In this document: positions 9,069-17,702 of the stretch, piece after piece
How the letters are laid out: every line of letters begins with the position of its first letter
Numbering within the stretch: position 1 is the first letter of the stretch
Assembly: GCA_900538575.1 (NCBI GenBank)
Contig: UPZA01000002.1
Span: 186,001-250,000 of the forward strand
Origin: an uncultured Ruminococcus sp.
Lineage (GTDB): Bacteria > Bacillota > Clostridia > Oscillospirales > Ruminococcaceae
Length of the DNA: 64,000 bases
Reading direction: 5' to 3'
The notes under the pieces: generated by a model
Databases searched by the model: none
Seen by the model: the letters and a program-made list of their open reading frames with translations, nothing else
What the model was told of the DNA's origin: nothing
Program-made: the position numbers and the translations under genes

Positions 9069-11192
9069 TTAAGTCAGATCCTTTTCATATCCGCAATCCG
9101 GCTTTTCACATATGAGCTTTCCCGACTTTCCGCCCTTTTTGAAAAGCGTGTTGCCGCACTTTGGACATTTATCCTCCACAGGCATATTCCATGTCATAAA
9201 ATTACAGTTTGGATAATTTTCACAGCCGTAAAAGCTTCTGCCCTTTTTGGATTTTTTCAGTATGATCTTCTGTCCGCATAGAGGACATGTTCCCTTTGTT
9301 TCCTGAACTATCTTCTTAGTGTTTTTACACTCTGGAAATCCCGGACAAGCCAGAAATTTACCGAATCTTCCTATTTTTATTACCATGTTTCTTCCGCACT
9401 GATCGCACACAATATCCGTTTCCTCGTCCGGTACCTTGACTCTTTTTCCCTCCATTGACTTTTCAGCTTTCTCGAGAACCTTTTCAAAATCCTGATAAAA
9501 CGCGTCAAGCGTATCGACCCAGTCCGTTTCTCCTCGCTCAACCGCGTCCAGATCATTTTCCATCTTAGCGGTAAACTTGGCGTCGACTATGTGCTTGAAA
9601 TGATCCTTCATAAGATCAGTCGTGACCTCGCCCAGAGCAGTGGGCTTTAGCTGCTTTCCTTCTCTTTCAACATAAAGACGTGAAATAATGGTTGTAATGG
9701 TAGGAGCATAGGTACTTGGTCTGCCTATTCCGTTTTCCTCCATAGTCTTAATCAGCGACGCCTCGGAATATCTTGCGGGCGGCTGAGTAAAATGCTGGTT
9801 TCCCGCAAGCTCCTTGAGCTTTAAAACGTCTTTCTTTTCAATCGGCGGAAGCATTTTATTGTTTTCCTCGTCCTCTTCCTTTTTTTCTTCATAAAGCCTT
9901 GTAAAGCCGTCGAATTTTACCGAGTAGCCTGACGCCTTGAATATGCAGCCCTCGGCTTCTATGGAAACCGATACCGTATCAAGCAGAGCGTTAGCCATCT
10001 GACTGGCAATAAAACGTTCCCATACAAGCTTATATATTTTAAACTGATCTGTAGTAAGGCTTGCCTTAACTCTGTCCGGAGTAAGATCCGGAAGAGACGG
10101 CCGGATAGCCTCGTGCGCGTCCTGAGCGTTTTTCTTACTCTTGAATACTCTCGGCGACGACGGAAGATAGTCCTTACCGAAAATATTTTCTATACATGAA
10201 GCCGCCGCGTCTCTTGCCTCGTCCGATATTCTCAGACTGTCCGTTCTCATATAGGTTATAAGACCTACAGCGCCCATACCCTCTATTTCTACGCCCTCAT
10301 AAAGCTCCTGAGCCGCCTTCATAGTACGCTTTGCCTGAAAGCCCAGACGCCTTGAAGCCTCCTGCTGAAGAGTTGAAGTTATAAACGGAGGCGCCGGCTG
10401 CTTTTTTGTTACCCTTTTCTTAACGTCTGTTACAATATACTGCGCATTTTCCAGTCTTTTAAGTATACTGTCCGTCTGATCCTTATTTTCAAGCTCCGCC
10501 TTTTTTCCGTCTATATTTGCAAGCTTGGCGGCAAAAACCTTTCTGCTCGACGGAGCAGTAAATTTAGCGTCAATACTCCAGTATTCCTTGGGAACAAAAT
10601 TTTTTATCTCATTTTCCCTGTCTACAATCATTCTAACCGCCACAGACTGAACCCTGCCTGCTGAAAGTCCTCTTTTTACCTTTTTCCAAAGAAACGGACT
10701 AAGCTTATAGCCTACGATCCTGTCCAGAATTCTTCTTGCCTGCTGAGCGTTAACAAGATCAATGTCTATCTTATGAAGATTATCCATTCCGGCCTTTATA
10801 CCGCTTTTTGTTATTTCATTAAAGGTAACGCGGTTGTTTTCATTAAGATCAAGACCAAGCATCTGCGCTATATGCCAAGATATAGCCTCTCCCTCTCGGT
10901 CCGGGTCAGTCGCAAGGTATATTTTACCGCTTTTTTTAGCGTATTTTTTTAGTTCCTTTATAACGTCCTCTTTACCCTTCATGTTTATATATTGGGGTTG
11001 AAAATGGTTTTCAAAATCTATTCCCATTTTAGACTTAGGCAAATCCCTGACATGCCCCATGGACGCTATAACCTCATAATCTCCGCCAAGGTATTTTTTT
11101 ATAGTCTTAGCCTTAGCGGGAGACTCAACAATAACAAGATCCGACATATATGTTAATATTTTCCGGTTATAAACGGAAAATTCTCCTTTCAA
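9069..11192 (-). CDS. topA: DNA topoisomerase I
   Basis: Type IA topoisomerase that relaxes negative supercoils. The TOPRIM domain (about 17-130) has IVESPAKAKTIKKYLG and the metal site TDPDREGEA (95-103). The active tyrosine is Y314 in LITYMRTDSLRIS. Three C-terminal zinc ribbons follow (CDQCGRN, CPLCGQK, CPKCGNT, each closed by a second cysteine pair). The start is uncertain. The ATG at 11192 forms an ATGA overlap with the dprA stop and would be coupled, but family members normally begin at the internal ATG at 11147 (MSDLVIVESPAK). An AGGAG at 11183-11187 is too far from 11147 to settle the matter. Confidence 0.97.
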   Translation of the reverse strand: MKGEFSVYNRKILTYMSDLVIVESPAKAKTIKKYLGGDYEVIASMGHVRDLPKSKMGIDFENHFQPQYINMKGKEDVIKELKKYAKKSGKIYLATDPDREGEAISWHIAQMLGLDLNENNRVTFNEITKSGIKAGMDNLHKIDIDLVNAQQARRILDRIVGYKLSPFLWKKVKRGLSAGRVQSVAVRMIVDRENEIKNFVPKEYWSIDAKFTAPSSRKVFAAKLANIDGKKAELENKDQTDSILKRLENAQYIVTDVKKRVTKKQPAPPFITSTLQQEASRRLGFQAKRTMKAAQELYEGVEIEGMGAVGLITYMRTDSLRISDEARDAAASCIENIFGKDYLPSSPRVFKSKKNAQDAHEAIRPSLPDLTPDRVKASLTTDQFKIYKLVWERFIASQMANALLDTVSVSIEAEGCIFKASGYSVKFDGFTRLYEEKKEEDEENNKMLPPIEKKDVLKLKELAGNQHFTQPPARYSEASLIKTMEENGIGRPSTYAPTITTIISRLYVEREGKQLKPTALGEVTTDLMKDHFKHIVDAKFTAKMENDLDAVERGETDWVDTLDAFYQDFEKVLEKAEKSMEGKRVKVPDEETDIVCDQCGRNMVIKIGRFGKFLACPGFPECKNTKKIVQETKGTCPLCGQKIILKKSKKGRSFYGCENYPNCNFMTWNMPVEDKCPKCGNTLFKKGGKSGKLICEKPDCGYEKDLT

Positions 11193-12445
11193 TTTTTTTC
11201 TGAAAGCCCGTATTTTCTACCTTCTTTAAGCCGAACAGCTCCAATTATCTCAAGCTCCGTCAGGACCGCCAATATATTCAGCGAATCTATTTCAGTTTTC
11301 TCGATAATATCGTCAAGATACAAATCGCCTTTCTTCAAAACGGTTACGACGGCAAGCTGATCCCCACTCAAATCTTCAAGCAATACGTCAGGTCCGTCGT
11401 TATAATCCGCTGTCGTTTCCTTCTGAGCTGTACGCGCTTTTTCCCGCGCGCTTTTCTTTTCTACGGACTTTCCGCGTTTTCTCTTAGCGGTACGGCTGTC
11501 CCTTTTAGGTATATCTCCGCTCTCAGTAACTATCTCCGGTATTTCAAATTCGCTTTTGAGCATTCTGAAATAACTTGAGGTATAATAATCGTAAAGTATA
11601 TCCAGATGACTGAACACGGGAACGGCGCCGTCCCGCAGATATTTTACCACTCCTGCATACCTTTTGTCAAATATATCCGCAGGAGGAATACAAAAAACAG
11701 TTCTTCCCTGCTCTGAAGCATGCTCCGCTGTAATAAGAGCCCCGCTTAACTCATCCGCCTCTGTAACAAGCGTTCCGAACGTTAGTCCGGAAATTATACG
11801 GTTTCTTGTATGAAAGCAAAATCTGTCGGGACGCGTTCCGGGAAAATATTCCGAAATAACAATCCCGTTTCGGGCAATTATATCCTTTGCCTTGGCATTT
11901 TCACGCGGATAGTCAACATCAAGACCGCATGCAAGCACAGCGGCTGTTCTTCCTCCGGCTTTAAGAGCGCCCTTATGAGCCGCCGAATCAAGACCTAATG
12001 CAAAGCCGCTTACAATAGTAAATTCTCTCCTTGCCAGTTCAGAGCAGATAGTTTCGGTAACCTCGAGGCTGTATGCAGAGGGATTTCTCGTTCCGACGCA
12101 AGATAATGCCGGATACTTATTAAAGCTTTCAATATCACCCATACAAAACAGTACGGCAGGAGGATTATAAATATTCCTGAGCAGCGGCGGATAATTTTTA
12201 TCCTCAAAGGTCAGTATATTAAATCCCTTATTACCACAATATTCGAGTATGCTGTCGCACTGTTCTATATGAGTAGTTTTTACGGCACGTATTTCAGCGC
12301 TGCTCAACGACGGATGATCTCCTCCGCTGACAGCCTCATAGGCGTCTCTGACATTCCCGAAAGGACTTATCATCTCCCATATTCTTTCGTTTCCGGGACG
12401 AAGCGCCATAACAAACCATATCCAGTAGCGTGTATTTTCAGTCAA
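11189..12445 (-). CDS. dprA: DNA-processing protein DprA
   Basis: Binds incoming single-stranded DNA and loads RecA during natural transformation; also kept in species without known competence. The 418 residues show the Rossmann-like DprA core (about 85-290) with CVGTRNPSAYS, VSGFALGLDSAAHKGAL, and GALITAEHASEQGR. A lysine/arginine-rich linker (about 325-350) and a C-terminal winged-helix-like domain (about 360-415, DYNDGPDVLLEDLSGDQ onward) follow. The likely start is a TTG at 12445 overlapping the upstream methyltransferase by 8 bases, with GGAG 10 bases before it. An internal ATG (residue 13) is an alternative. Confidence 0.95.
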   Translation of the reverse strand: MTENTRYWIWFVMALRPGNERIWEMISPFGNVRDAYEAVSGGDHPSLSSAEIRAVKTTHIEQCDSILEYCGNKGFNILTFEDKNYPPLLRNIYNPPAVLFCMGDIESFNKYPALSCVGTRNPSAYSLEVTETICSELARREFTIVSGFALGLDSAAHKGALKAGGRTAAVLACGLDVDYPRENAKAKDIIARNGIVISEYFPGTRPDRFCFHTRNRIISGLTFGTLVTEADELSGALITAEHASEQGRTVFCIPPADIFDKRYAGVVKYLRDGAVPVFSHLDILYDYYTSSYFRMLKSEFEIPEIVTESGDIPKRDSRTAKRKRGKSVEKKSAREKARTAQKETTADYNDGPDVLLEDLSGDQLAVVTVLKKGDLYLDDIIEKTEIDSLNILAVLTELEIIGAVRLKEGRKYGLSEKN

Positions 12446-13262
12446 ATCTCATCAGCTCCCACATAATGATACCGGCCGCCATTGCCGCGTTTAACGACTC
12501 TGCATTGCCGCTCATTTTAATAGTTATCCGTTCCGAGCATTCCATAGCCGTTTCACTGTCAAGACCGTTTCCTTCGTTTCCGATAAATACCGCACCGCCT
12601 TTACTGAAATCAATCCTTTTAACATCGCGCTCCGCATTATTCACAACAGCGGCATAGCTTTTCAGCCCCGCTTCATTCAGCGCTTCCAATAGCTCTTCCT
12701 TTTCAACATTCCTGTAAACGGGTATTCTGAATATTGCCCCCATCGTAGAACGTATAGCTTTAGGATTGTATACATCGCAGCTTTTGCTGAAAATTGCTCC
12801 GTCCAGTCCAAGAGCGTCGGCAGTTCTTATTATCATTCCGGCATTTCCGGGATCCTGAAGTCCGTAGAGTACTATGTATCTGCCTCCTCTTTTCAGCTTT
12901 TCGCCAAGTCCGTCGTCGTTTATAAAACCGCATTGAGCGAATATTCCCTGAGTATTCTCAGTATCAGAAATTTTTCTGCCAAGCTCGTCTGTAATAACCG
13001 ATATATCAATGCCGTTTAAACAATGTTCATTAATACCTGCGGCATATTTTTCATAAGCGGATTCGGTAAGAAATATTTTTTTAACAGGCGCATTATTTTT
13101 AAGGGCGTCCGTCACAAGCCGAAGTCCTTCAAGGGGAAATAATTTATATCTTATACGCTCCTTCTTTGAGGACATTATTCTGCGAAATAGCCTCATAGAG
13201 GGATTATCTGCTGATTTTATAAATTTAAAACCGTTAAAATATTCATTTCCCGGCAAATACAT
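12438..13262 (-). CDS. TrmH/SpoU-family RNA 2'-O-ribose methyltransferase
   Basis: SAM-dependent SPOUT methyltransferase acting on rRNA or tRNA. The N-terminal substrate-binding domain (about 20-105) has SSKKERIRYKLFPLEGLRLV. The C-terminal knotted domain (about 120-270) has GLQDPGNAGMIIRTADALG, FIGNEGNGLD, and the terminal ITIKMSGNAESLNAAMAAGIIMWE, the three SPOUT motifs. The exact target base cannot be read from the sequence. It is the first gene after the rplT terminator and overlaps dprA. I take the ATG at 13262; a TTG precedes it directly. Confidence 0.9.
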   Translation of the reverse strand: MYLPGNEYFNGFKFIKSADNPSMRLFRRIMSSKKERIRYKLFPLEGLRLVTDALKNNAPVKKIFLTESAYEKYAAGINEHCLNGIDISVITDELGRKISDTENTQGIFAQCGFINDDGLGEKLKRGGRYIVLYGLQDPGNAGMIIRTADALGLDGAIFSKSCDVYNPKAIRSTMGAIFRIPVYRNVEKEELLEALNEAGLKSYAAVVNNAERDVKRIDFSKGGAVFIGNEGNGLDSETAMECSERITIKMSGNAESLNAAMAAGIIMWELMRFD

Positions 13263-13290
13263 CAACCTCGTCTTTCAATCTGAATTTAAA

Positions 13291-13332
13291 CGAAAACACG
13301 CTCTAATTACGGATAAGAGCGTGTTTTTATCT
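13291..13332 (-). terminator. Intrinsic terminator after rplT
   Basis: A 9-base-pair stem (ACACGCTCT with AGAGCGTGT) encloses a 12-base loop, with T-rich sequence on both sides, so it can work on both strands. On the minus strand it closes the infC-rpmI-rplT operon and separates it from the methyltransferase-dprA-topA run. Confidence 0.8.
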
Positions 13333-13334
13333 GA

Positions 13335-13688
13335 TTAAATGGCAGCCTTTGCCTTCTCTACGATAGCTGTAAAGCCTGCCGGATCATTGATTGCAATTTC
13401 TGAAAGCATCTTACGATTCAGGCTGATACCCGACTTCTTAACGCCGTTCATAAACTGTGAATAATTGATGCCGTTAAGCTTGCAGGCAGCGCTGATTCTT
13501 GTGATCCAAAGCTGTCTGAAATCTCTTTTCTTCTTCTTACGTCCGGCATAAGCATAGTTGCCGGACTTCATAACGGCCTGCTTTGCCATCTTGAAATGCT
13601 TGCTCTTTGCGCCCCAATAGCCCTTAGCAAGCTTGAGAGTTTTATTTCTTCTCTTGCGAGTCATCATCGCACCCTTAACACGTGCCAT
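13335..13688 (-). CDS. rplT: 50S ribosomal protein L20
   Basis: Binds 23S rRNA early in 50S assembly and in many bacteria represses its own operon through the leader RNA. The 117 residues are the family length, with the basic N-terminus MARVKGAMMTRKRRNKTLKLAKGYWGA-type start and the RKKKKRDFRQLWI motif. Last gene of the infC-rpmI-rplT operon, 31 bases after rpmI, followed by a terminator. Confidence 0.98.
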   Translation of the reverse strand: MARVKGAMMTRKRRNKTLKLAKGYWGAKSKHFKMAKQAVMKSGNYAYAGRKKKKRDFRQLWITRISAACKLNGINYSQFMNGVKKSGISLNRKMLSEIAINDPAGFTAIVEKAKAAI

Positions 13689-13719
13689 AGTCTTATACCT
13701 CCGTTTTACATCTCAATAA

Positions 13720-13923
13720 TTACTTATAAGGAACTAACTTCTTAATTGTCGGAGCGTTCGCTTCGCTTGCAACTCCTGAGCAGCGGGCGATTCTCTTTCT
13801 CTTTGTATCCTTTTGAGTAAGTCTATGTCTTTTGTTTGTGTGCTGATATTTAACCTTGCCGTTTTTAGTCAGCTTAAAGCGCTTCTTAGCGCCTGAATGA
13901 GTTTTAACCTTAACCTTTGCCAT
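13720..13923 (-). CDS. rpmI: 50S ribosomal protein L35
   Basis: Small very basic 67-residue ribosomal protein. The pattern KTHSGAKKRFKLTKNGKVK and the HRLTQKDTKRKR stretch are typical. It lies between infC and rplT with short spacers. An AGGAGG site precedes the ATG. Confidence 0.98.
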   Translation of the reverse strand: MAKVKVKTHSGAKKRFKLTKNGKVKYQHTNKRHRLTQKDTKRKRIARCSGVASEANAPTIKKLVPYK

Positions 13924-13938
13924 AACAGGTTCCTCCTT

Positions 13939-14460
13939 TTATTTAGTAGATGCTTTCGGCGACATGAACATAACAATACTGCGGCCTTCCATTTTAGCAG
14001 GCTTATCAACAACGCCGGCTTCTGCGCACGCTTCCTTGAATTTATTAAGAAGCTCTTCGCCAAGCTGAGGATGTGCAATCGCGCGCTTACGGAATCTTAC
14101 GGAAACCTTGAGTTTGTCCCCGTTTTTTAGAAACTTAATCGCCTGATTTACTTTTGTATTAAAATCGTGAGTGTCTATTGCGGAAAACATTCTTATTTCC
14201 TTGATTTCAACTACCTTCTGATTTTTTCTTGCTTCCTTTTCCTTCTTAGCCTGTTCAAAGCAGAATTTTCCATAATCGAGAATTCTGCAAACCGGCGGTT
14301 TTGCATTCGGAGCAATCTTAACCAGGTCAAGATCCTTTTCATAAGCCATCTTCTGAGCGTCTCTGGCAGAAATAACGCCGAGTTTTGTTCCGTCAACGTC
14401 AATCAGCAATACTTCCTTATCCCTGATTTCTTCGTTGATCTGCAGTTCTTGTTTGCTAAT
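13939..14460 (-). CDS. infC: Translation initiation factor IF-3, probable AUU start
   Basis: Binds the 30S subunit and proofreads the start codon and initiator tRNA. N-domain (QINEEIRDKEVLLIDVDGTKLG) and C-domain (VVEIKEIRMFSAIDTHDFNTK, VRFRKRAIAHPQLG) are complete. No ATG lies near the conserved N-terminus. An ATT at 14458-14460 has GGAGG at 14469-14473 exactly 8 bases upstream and gives 173 residues starting SKQELQINEEIR after the initiator. A TTG five codons earlier lies within the GGAGG itself and has no site of its own. An AUU start on infC is known in Escherichia coli and bacilli, where IF-3 discriminates against it to limit its own synthesis; this use here is inferred. Confidence 0.96.
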   Translation of the reverse strand: MSKQELQINEEIRDKEVLLIDVDGTKLGVISARDAQKMAYEKDLDLVKIAPNAKPPVCRILDYGKFCFEQAKKEKEARKNQKVVEIKEIRMFSAIDTHDFNTKVNQAIKFLKNGDKLKVSVRFRKRAIAHPQLGEELLNKFKEACAEAGVVDKPAKMEGRSIVMFMSPKASTK

Positions 14461-14640
14461 AGTCAGCACCTCCAAGCATTAATTAGGGCGTAAAAATTAA
14501 TTATCGCCAAAAATAAAAATGAGCGCAGATATAAAATCAGCGCTCAATAAAATCATAGGCGGAAAACCGCGAATTATCTATATTGACCATAACGGCATAA
14601 CGAGCCGTATGGTGAGAACTGATATTCTGCTTTGTTTTTA
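14461..14640 (-). promoter_or_regulatory. infC-rpmI-rplT leader with attenuator (L20 leader-like)
   Basis: An untranslated leader of about 170 bases lies between the promoter and infC. It ends with a terminator hairpin at 14508-14545: GAGCGC pairs GCGCTC, with a 3-base-pair extension after one mismatch, followed by a run of T. Firmicute infC operons are often controlled by an L20-binding leader that switches such a terminator. I see the terminator and leader length directly; L20 binding is inferred from the family of operons. Confidence 0.7.
14508..14545 (-). terminator. Attenuator hairpin upstream of infC
   Basis: The stem arms are at 14521-14530 and 14536-14545, with one T-T mismatch, and a T-rich tract follows on the minus strand (14509-14519). 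It lies about 50 bases before the infC start, so it can only act as a leader terminator. Confidence 0.78.
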
Positions 14641-14647
14641 CTAAATA

Positions 14648-14676
14648 ATTATAATCTGTTTATTACGGTTTGTCAA
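14648..14676 (-). promoter_or_regulatory. Sigma-A promoter of the infC operon
   Basis: A perfect TTGACA (14671-14676) and perfect TATAAT (14648-14653) are separated by 17 bases on the minus strand. The position fits transcription into the infC leader. Confidence 0.88.
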
Positions 14677-14693
14677 GTCTTTTCTATAAAAAA

Positions 14694-15314
14694 TCAGAAA
14701 ATTTTCTTAATTTTACTTTTCAGTCCTTTAAATACCTCTACGCATTTTAACTTAACCTGATAATCATCGGGGTTTTCCATAAGGTCAAGCTCCTCCTTGC
14801 TGAAATAGTCCTTTGCGGTTTCATCGTCGGATTCAACGGTTTCCGCGACCGGTATGCATAGCGGCGGATACATTACGCACCACCAGTTATGCCCTTCCGC
14901 TTCGCCTATAGTAACTCGTAAAGCCTCATAATTTCCGGCTGGCATAGTGATATTGCCGTAAACACGGCTGTCAAAATCCATATTAACAAGATTAGTCTGA
15001 GCGCCGTAGTCAAAACCGTTCTCTTCTATAACCTGAAGTACGATTCCGTTTATATAATCCAGCCTGCTTCCGGCGGCGCTTTCCATATCCTCGAGAGTTT
15101 CGCAACCTCCGAATATCTCGTCAGAGCATTCAAGCAGCCTGTCTCTAACTTTAAGTTTAAGCCGCTGATCCTCTTCGCTGTCCGAATTGGCAAGTATGTG
15201 CATTCTGAGAACGTCGTTTTCCAGATTTGAAACGACAGATCCCACCTGTGCAAAATTGGAATATAATATAGCTCCGATCAAGCCTGTAAGTAAAATAATG
15301 TCTGTTTTTTTCAT
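14694..15314 (-). CDS. spoIIR: Stage II sporulation protein R (SpoIIR)
   Basis: Secreted forespore signal that triggers SpoIIGA to process pro-sigma-E in the mother cell. The 206 residues have an N-terminal hydrophobic signal/anchor (about 5-22) and then the family block LRMHILANSDSEEDQRLKLKVRD. NYEALRVTIGEAEGHNWWCVMYPPLC follows in two stretches, the SpoIIR core. The ATG at 15314 has GAGG eight bases upstream; a GTG three codons earlier is less likely. It indicates an endospore-forming lineage, although some non-sporulating Ruminococcus relatives keep the gene. Confidence 0.94.
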   Translation of the reverse strand: MKKTDIILLTGLIGAILYSNFAQVGSVVSNLENDVLRMHILANSDSEEDQRLKLKVRDRLLECSDEIFGGCETLEDMESAAGSRLDYINGIVLQVIEENGFDYGAQTNLVNMDFDSRVYGNITMPAGNYEALRVTIGEAEGHNWWCVMYPPLCIPVAETVESDDETAKDYFSKEELDLMENPDDYQVKLKCVEVFKGLKSKIKKIF

Positions 15315-15376
15315 GTCAATCACCTCAACGGTAACATTGGCATAAAAATCAGATATTATTCATTCACATAAAAAAG

Positions 15377-16462
15377 TTACTGCAAATCTATATCCGCACC
15401 CTCGATAAATCCGATATAGCTCTTTCCTGCGTTGACTGAAATCAGCTCGCCCGTCTGACCGTATATCTTAACGGGCGCGCCGGCAGATTCTTTAGACCAT
15501 GAAACCTGCTGAGCTTTCCCCATTGAAATATAATAACCGCTTCCGCCGTCGAGACCTATATCCATAAGCTTTCCGTCGCTTCTGACGGAAATATCGGTTT
15601 CAAGCGCAAACACATTTGTAAATTCAAGCTGATTACCGGTAACGCCGTCTTTATGAGGCGATCCGGAATGATATTTTAAATACGTTCCGCTTTCACCGTC
15701 AAACTCAAACGTGCTGTAATAATCAGAGGAAAATTCCAGCTCCGCAGACATGCAGACGGTTCCCTCCGGAGCTTCGGGAGTATCGGGAGAATTGAAAACA
15801 AACGCGCCTCCCGCGTTTTCTTCATTTATATCTGTCCTATAGCCCATATCTGCAATAGCCCGCTCAAGCTCGTAGCCCTTCAGACAGCCGGTATGCTCAG
15901 TCGCATAGGACTGCGCTCTGTTCTCATCTCTGACAAAAACGGTACCGTATCCCAAAGATGAATCGTTTCCGTCGAAACGGTCTATACCTAAATCGTTAAG
16001 CGTATCCAAAGCTATTGTCCTGTCCGTTCCCCAATGACAATAAATAGCGTCCATTCCATACGCTAAGATAGGGTAATAATAACGGCAGCTTCTTACGGAG
16101 CATATATCAGGAACCTCGGTATAATCCGCATAAACAGCCATGAGTCTTGTTATTCCGCCCTCCACAGGCAGCTCGTAAATTATATCCGCGTCGTCTATAC
16201 CATATTGCGGAAGAGACGCCTTTATGTTGCTTACCATTACAGCAACAGGTCTTTTGCCAACGGCATTTGCATTAAAGCCGTATTCTCCGGTCAGAGGGTT
16301 TTTCACCTTGTTTTCCTGTGCGTTTTCATCCTCTGCTTCCGATTTCTCCGATGAATATATCTGATCGGATTCGGAAGAATTCCCGCCTTTTTCAGGCTGC
16401 GAACACGCCCCAAGGCATGTTACCATTAACAGAGAAACTGCGATAGCTTTGATTTTTTTCAT
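15377..16462 (-). CDS. DUF3048 lipoprotein (YerB-like)
   Basis: A 361-residue exported lipoprotein. The signal peptide ends in lipobox CLGAC with C20 as the lipidated residue, followed by a low-complexity acidic linker (about 22-52). The DUF3048 fold follows: NPLTGEYGFN, RPVAVMVSNIKASLPQYGI, DIIYELPVEGGITRLMAVY, and RSCRYYYPILAYGMDAIYCHWG. Relatives include Bacillus YerB; the function is not established. The start follows a GGAG site and lies downstream of the 16557-16585 promoter. Confidence 0.9.
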   Translation of the reverse strand: MKKIKAIAVSLLMVTCLGACSQPEKGGNSSESDQIYSSEKSEAEDENAQENKVKNPLTGEYGFNANAVGKRPVAVMVSNIKASLPQYGIDDADIIYELPVEGGITRLMAVYADYTEVPDICSVRSCRYYYPILAYGMDAIYCHWGTDRTIALDTLNDLGIDRFDGNDSSLGYGTVFVRDENRAQSYATEHTGCLKGYELERAIADMGYRTDINEENAGGAFVFNSPDTPEAPEGTVCMSAELEFSSDYYSTFEFDGESGTYLKYHSGSPHKDGVTGNQLEFTNVFALETDISVRSDGKLMDIGLDGGSGYYISMGKAQQVSWSKESAGAPVKIYGQTGELISVNAGKSYIGFIEGADIDLQ

Positions 16463-16556
16463 TTTTTTACTCCATGATAAATTTATATAAAATAACCTTT
16501 AAATCCAGAAATAATATTATCAAGCTTCTGCTTGCGTCTAATTTTCATACCGTTAA

Positions 16557-16585
16557 ATACTATCAAATTCCAAAAGTTTTGTCAA
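16557..16585 (-). promoter_or_regulatory. Promoter of the DUF3048 lipoprotein gene
   Basis: TTGACA at 16580-16585 and TAGTAT at 16557-16562 on the minus strand are 17 bases apart, about 95 bases upstream of the start codon. Confidence 0.7.
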
Positions 16586-16705
16586 TATGCTTCCGTATGA
16601 ATTTATAACCGAATAATCCTCTTTTTTATTTCGTTTAAGGATTATATCCTCATAAAACAGCCGCAGTTTGTCGAGAAAATACGATGAAAACACGTGTGAA
16701 ACGTA

Positions 16706-16733
16706 TTTACAAACCGTGTCTGTTCGATATAAA
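16706..16733 (+). promoter_or_regulatory. Probable promoter of the leucine-rich-repeat gene
   Basis: TTTACA (16706-16711) and TATAAA (16728-16733) lie 16 bases apart, 45 bases upstream of the start codon. Both boxes deviate from consensus by one base. Confidence 0.5.
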
Positions 16734-16777
16734 ATATTATTACAGAATTGTTACAAAAAATAAACGGAGGATTACAA

Positions 16778-17656
16778 ATGAAAAAACTCAGATTCATTTT
16801 AGCATTATTTAGCTGTTCAATGCTTATTGCTGAAGGAAGCTTACACGCCGGCGCGCTGAGCTACTGCGGTACGCTTACATATATTATATCCGATAATCAT
16901 GCGGTTATAACGGGCTTTGAAGGAAAACCTGAGATCTTAGAGCTTCCGTCGGTAATAGACGGAAAAAAAGTAATGGAAATCAGAGAAAACGCATTTTATA
17001 AGTGCACAGATTTAAAAAAGATTGTGATACCGGAAAGCGTTACGGAGATCGGTCATCACGCATTTTATGAATGCACGTCTCTTGAAACCGCGGTAATAAA
17101 CGGAAACATTTCAAAAATAGCGGAAGGAACATTCTATGGCTGTAAATCTCTCGACAGCGTCAGTATCAATTCTTCTCCTCTGTCGTTCGGCGATTACGCC
17201 TTTTATGGCTGTGAAAGCCTTGAAAGCTTTTCTTTTCCGCCAAGCGTTACTGATATAGGAGAATACAGCTTTGCGGACTGTGCATCCCTATATGACCTTA
17301 ATATAAACAGAGAACTGAAAAATATAGATTCTTATGCGTTTTATAATTGCGAAAACCTTAATAAGGTCAGACTTCCCGACGGGCTTTTATCTGTTGGACG
17401 ATATGCAATCGGTTTTTCCTGCGAGGGTACTCTTAAAGATATAACAATAACAGGAGACTCCGATTCTATAGCCGAGCATTACGCAGATGAAAACAATCTG
17501 AAATTCAGAGAAAGAGTTTATTATGAAAACAGAAGCTTTATAAGCGCCGATACCGCCGCAGGCATATTGGCGTGGATTCCGTTTGCCGTCATATATGCCC
17601 TTCTCATGTATGCTATAATCACCAAATCAAAAAGAAAAAAGAGAAGAGCCTTCTGA
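16778..17656 (+). CDS. Leucine-rich repeat (BspA type) surface protein with C-terminal membrane anchor
   Basis: A 292-residue exported protein. It has an N-terminal signal peptide (about 1-25) and about six BspA/LRR_5 repeats (roughly 55-210) of the form FYGCxSLxxVxIPxSVTxIGxxAF. A transmembrane helix (about 260-283) and a short basic tail (KSKRKKRRAF) end it, so the repeats face outside. The ATG at 16778 has GGAGG six bases upstream; a TTG ten codons earlier has no site. Such repeats mediate adhesion or ligand binding; the ligand is unknown. Most BspA proteins are larger and carry dockerin or cell-wall anchors. Confidence 0.88.
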   Translation: MKKLRFILALFSCSMLIAEGSLHAGALSYCGTLTYIISDNHAVITGFEGKPEILELPSVIDGKKVMEIRENAFYKCTDLKKIVIPESVTEIGHHAFYECTSLETAVINGNISKIAEGTFYGCKSLDSVSINSSPLSFGDYAFYGCESLESFSFPPSVTDIGEYSFADCASLYDLNINRELKNIDSYAFYNCENLNKVRLPDGLLSVGRYAIGFSCEGTLKDITITGDSDSIAEHYADENNLKFRERVYYENRSFISADTAAGILAWIPFAVIYALLMYAIITKSKRKKRRAF

Positions 17657-17661
17657 AAAAT

Positions 17662-17701
17662 AAAAAATCCGTCAGAAATTATGCTGAACGGATTTTTTTA
17701 T
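17662..17701. terminator. Bidirectional terminator between LRR gene and thi operon
   Basis: AATCCGT-CAG pairs CTGAACGGATT with a one-base bulge; an A run precedes and a T run follows, so it can end transcription from both converging genes. Confidence 0.82.
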
Positions 17702-17702
17702 T

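Larger units (their letters stand above)
16463..16777. other. Intergenic region with divergent promoters
   Basis: 315 bases without a gene between the DUF3048 gene and the leucine-rich-repeat gene. It holds a minus-strand promoter (16557-16585) and a likely plus-strand promoter (16706-16733). I see no other structured element in it. Confidence 0.6.

Noticed and set aside
11147..11192. Definite choice of the topA start
   Set aside because: Coupling favours 11192 and family length favours 11147; the sequence alone does not decide.
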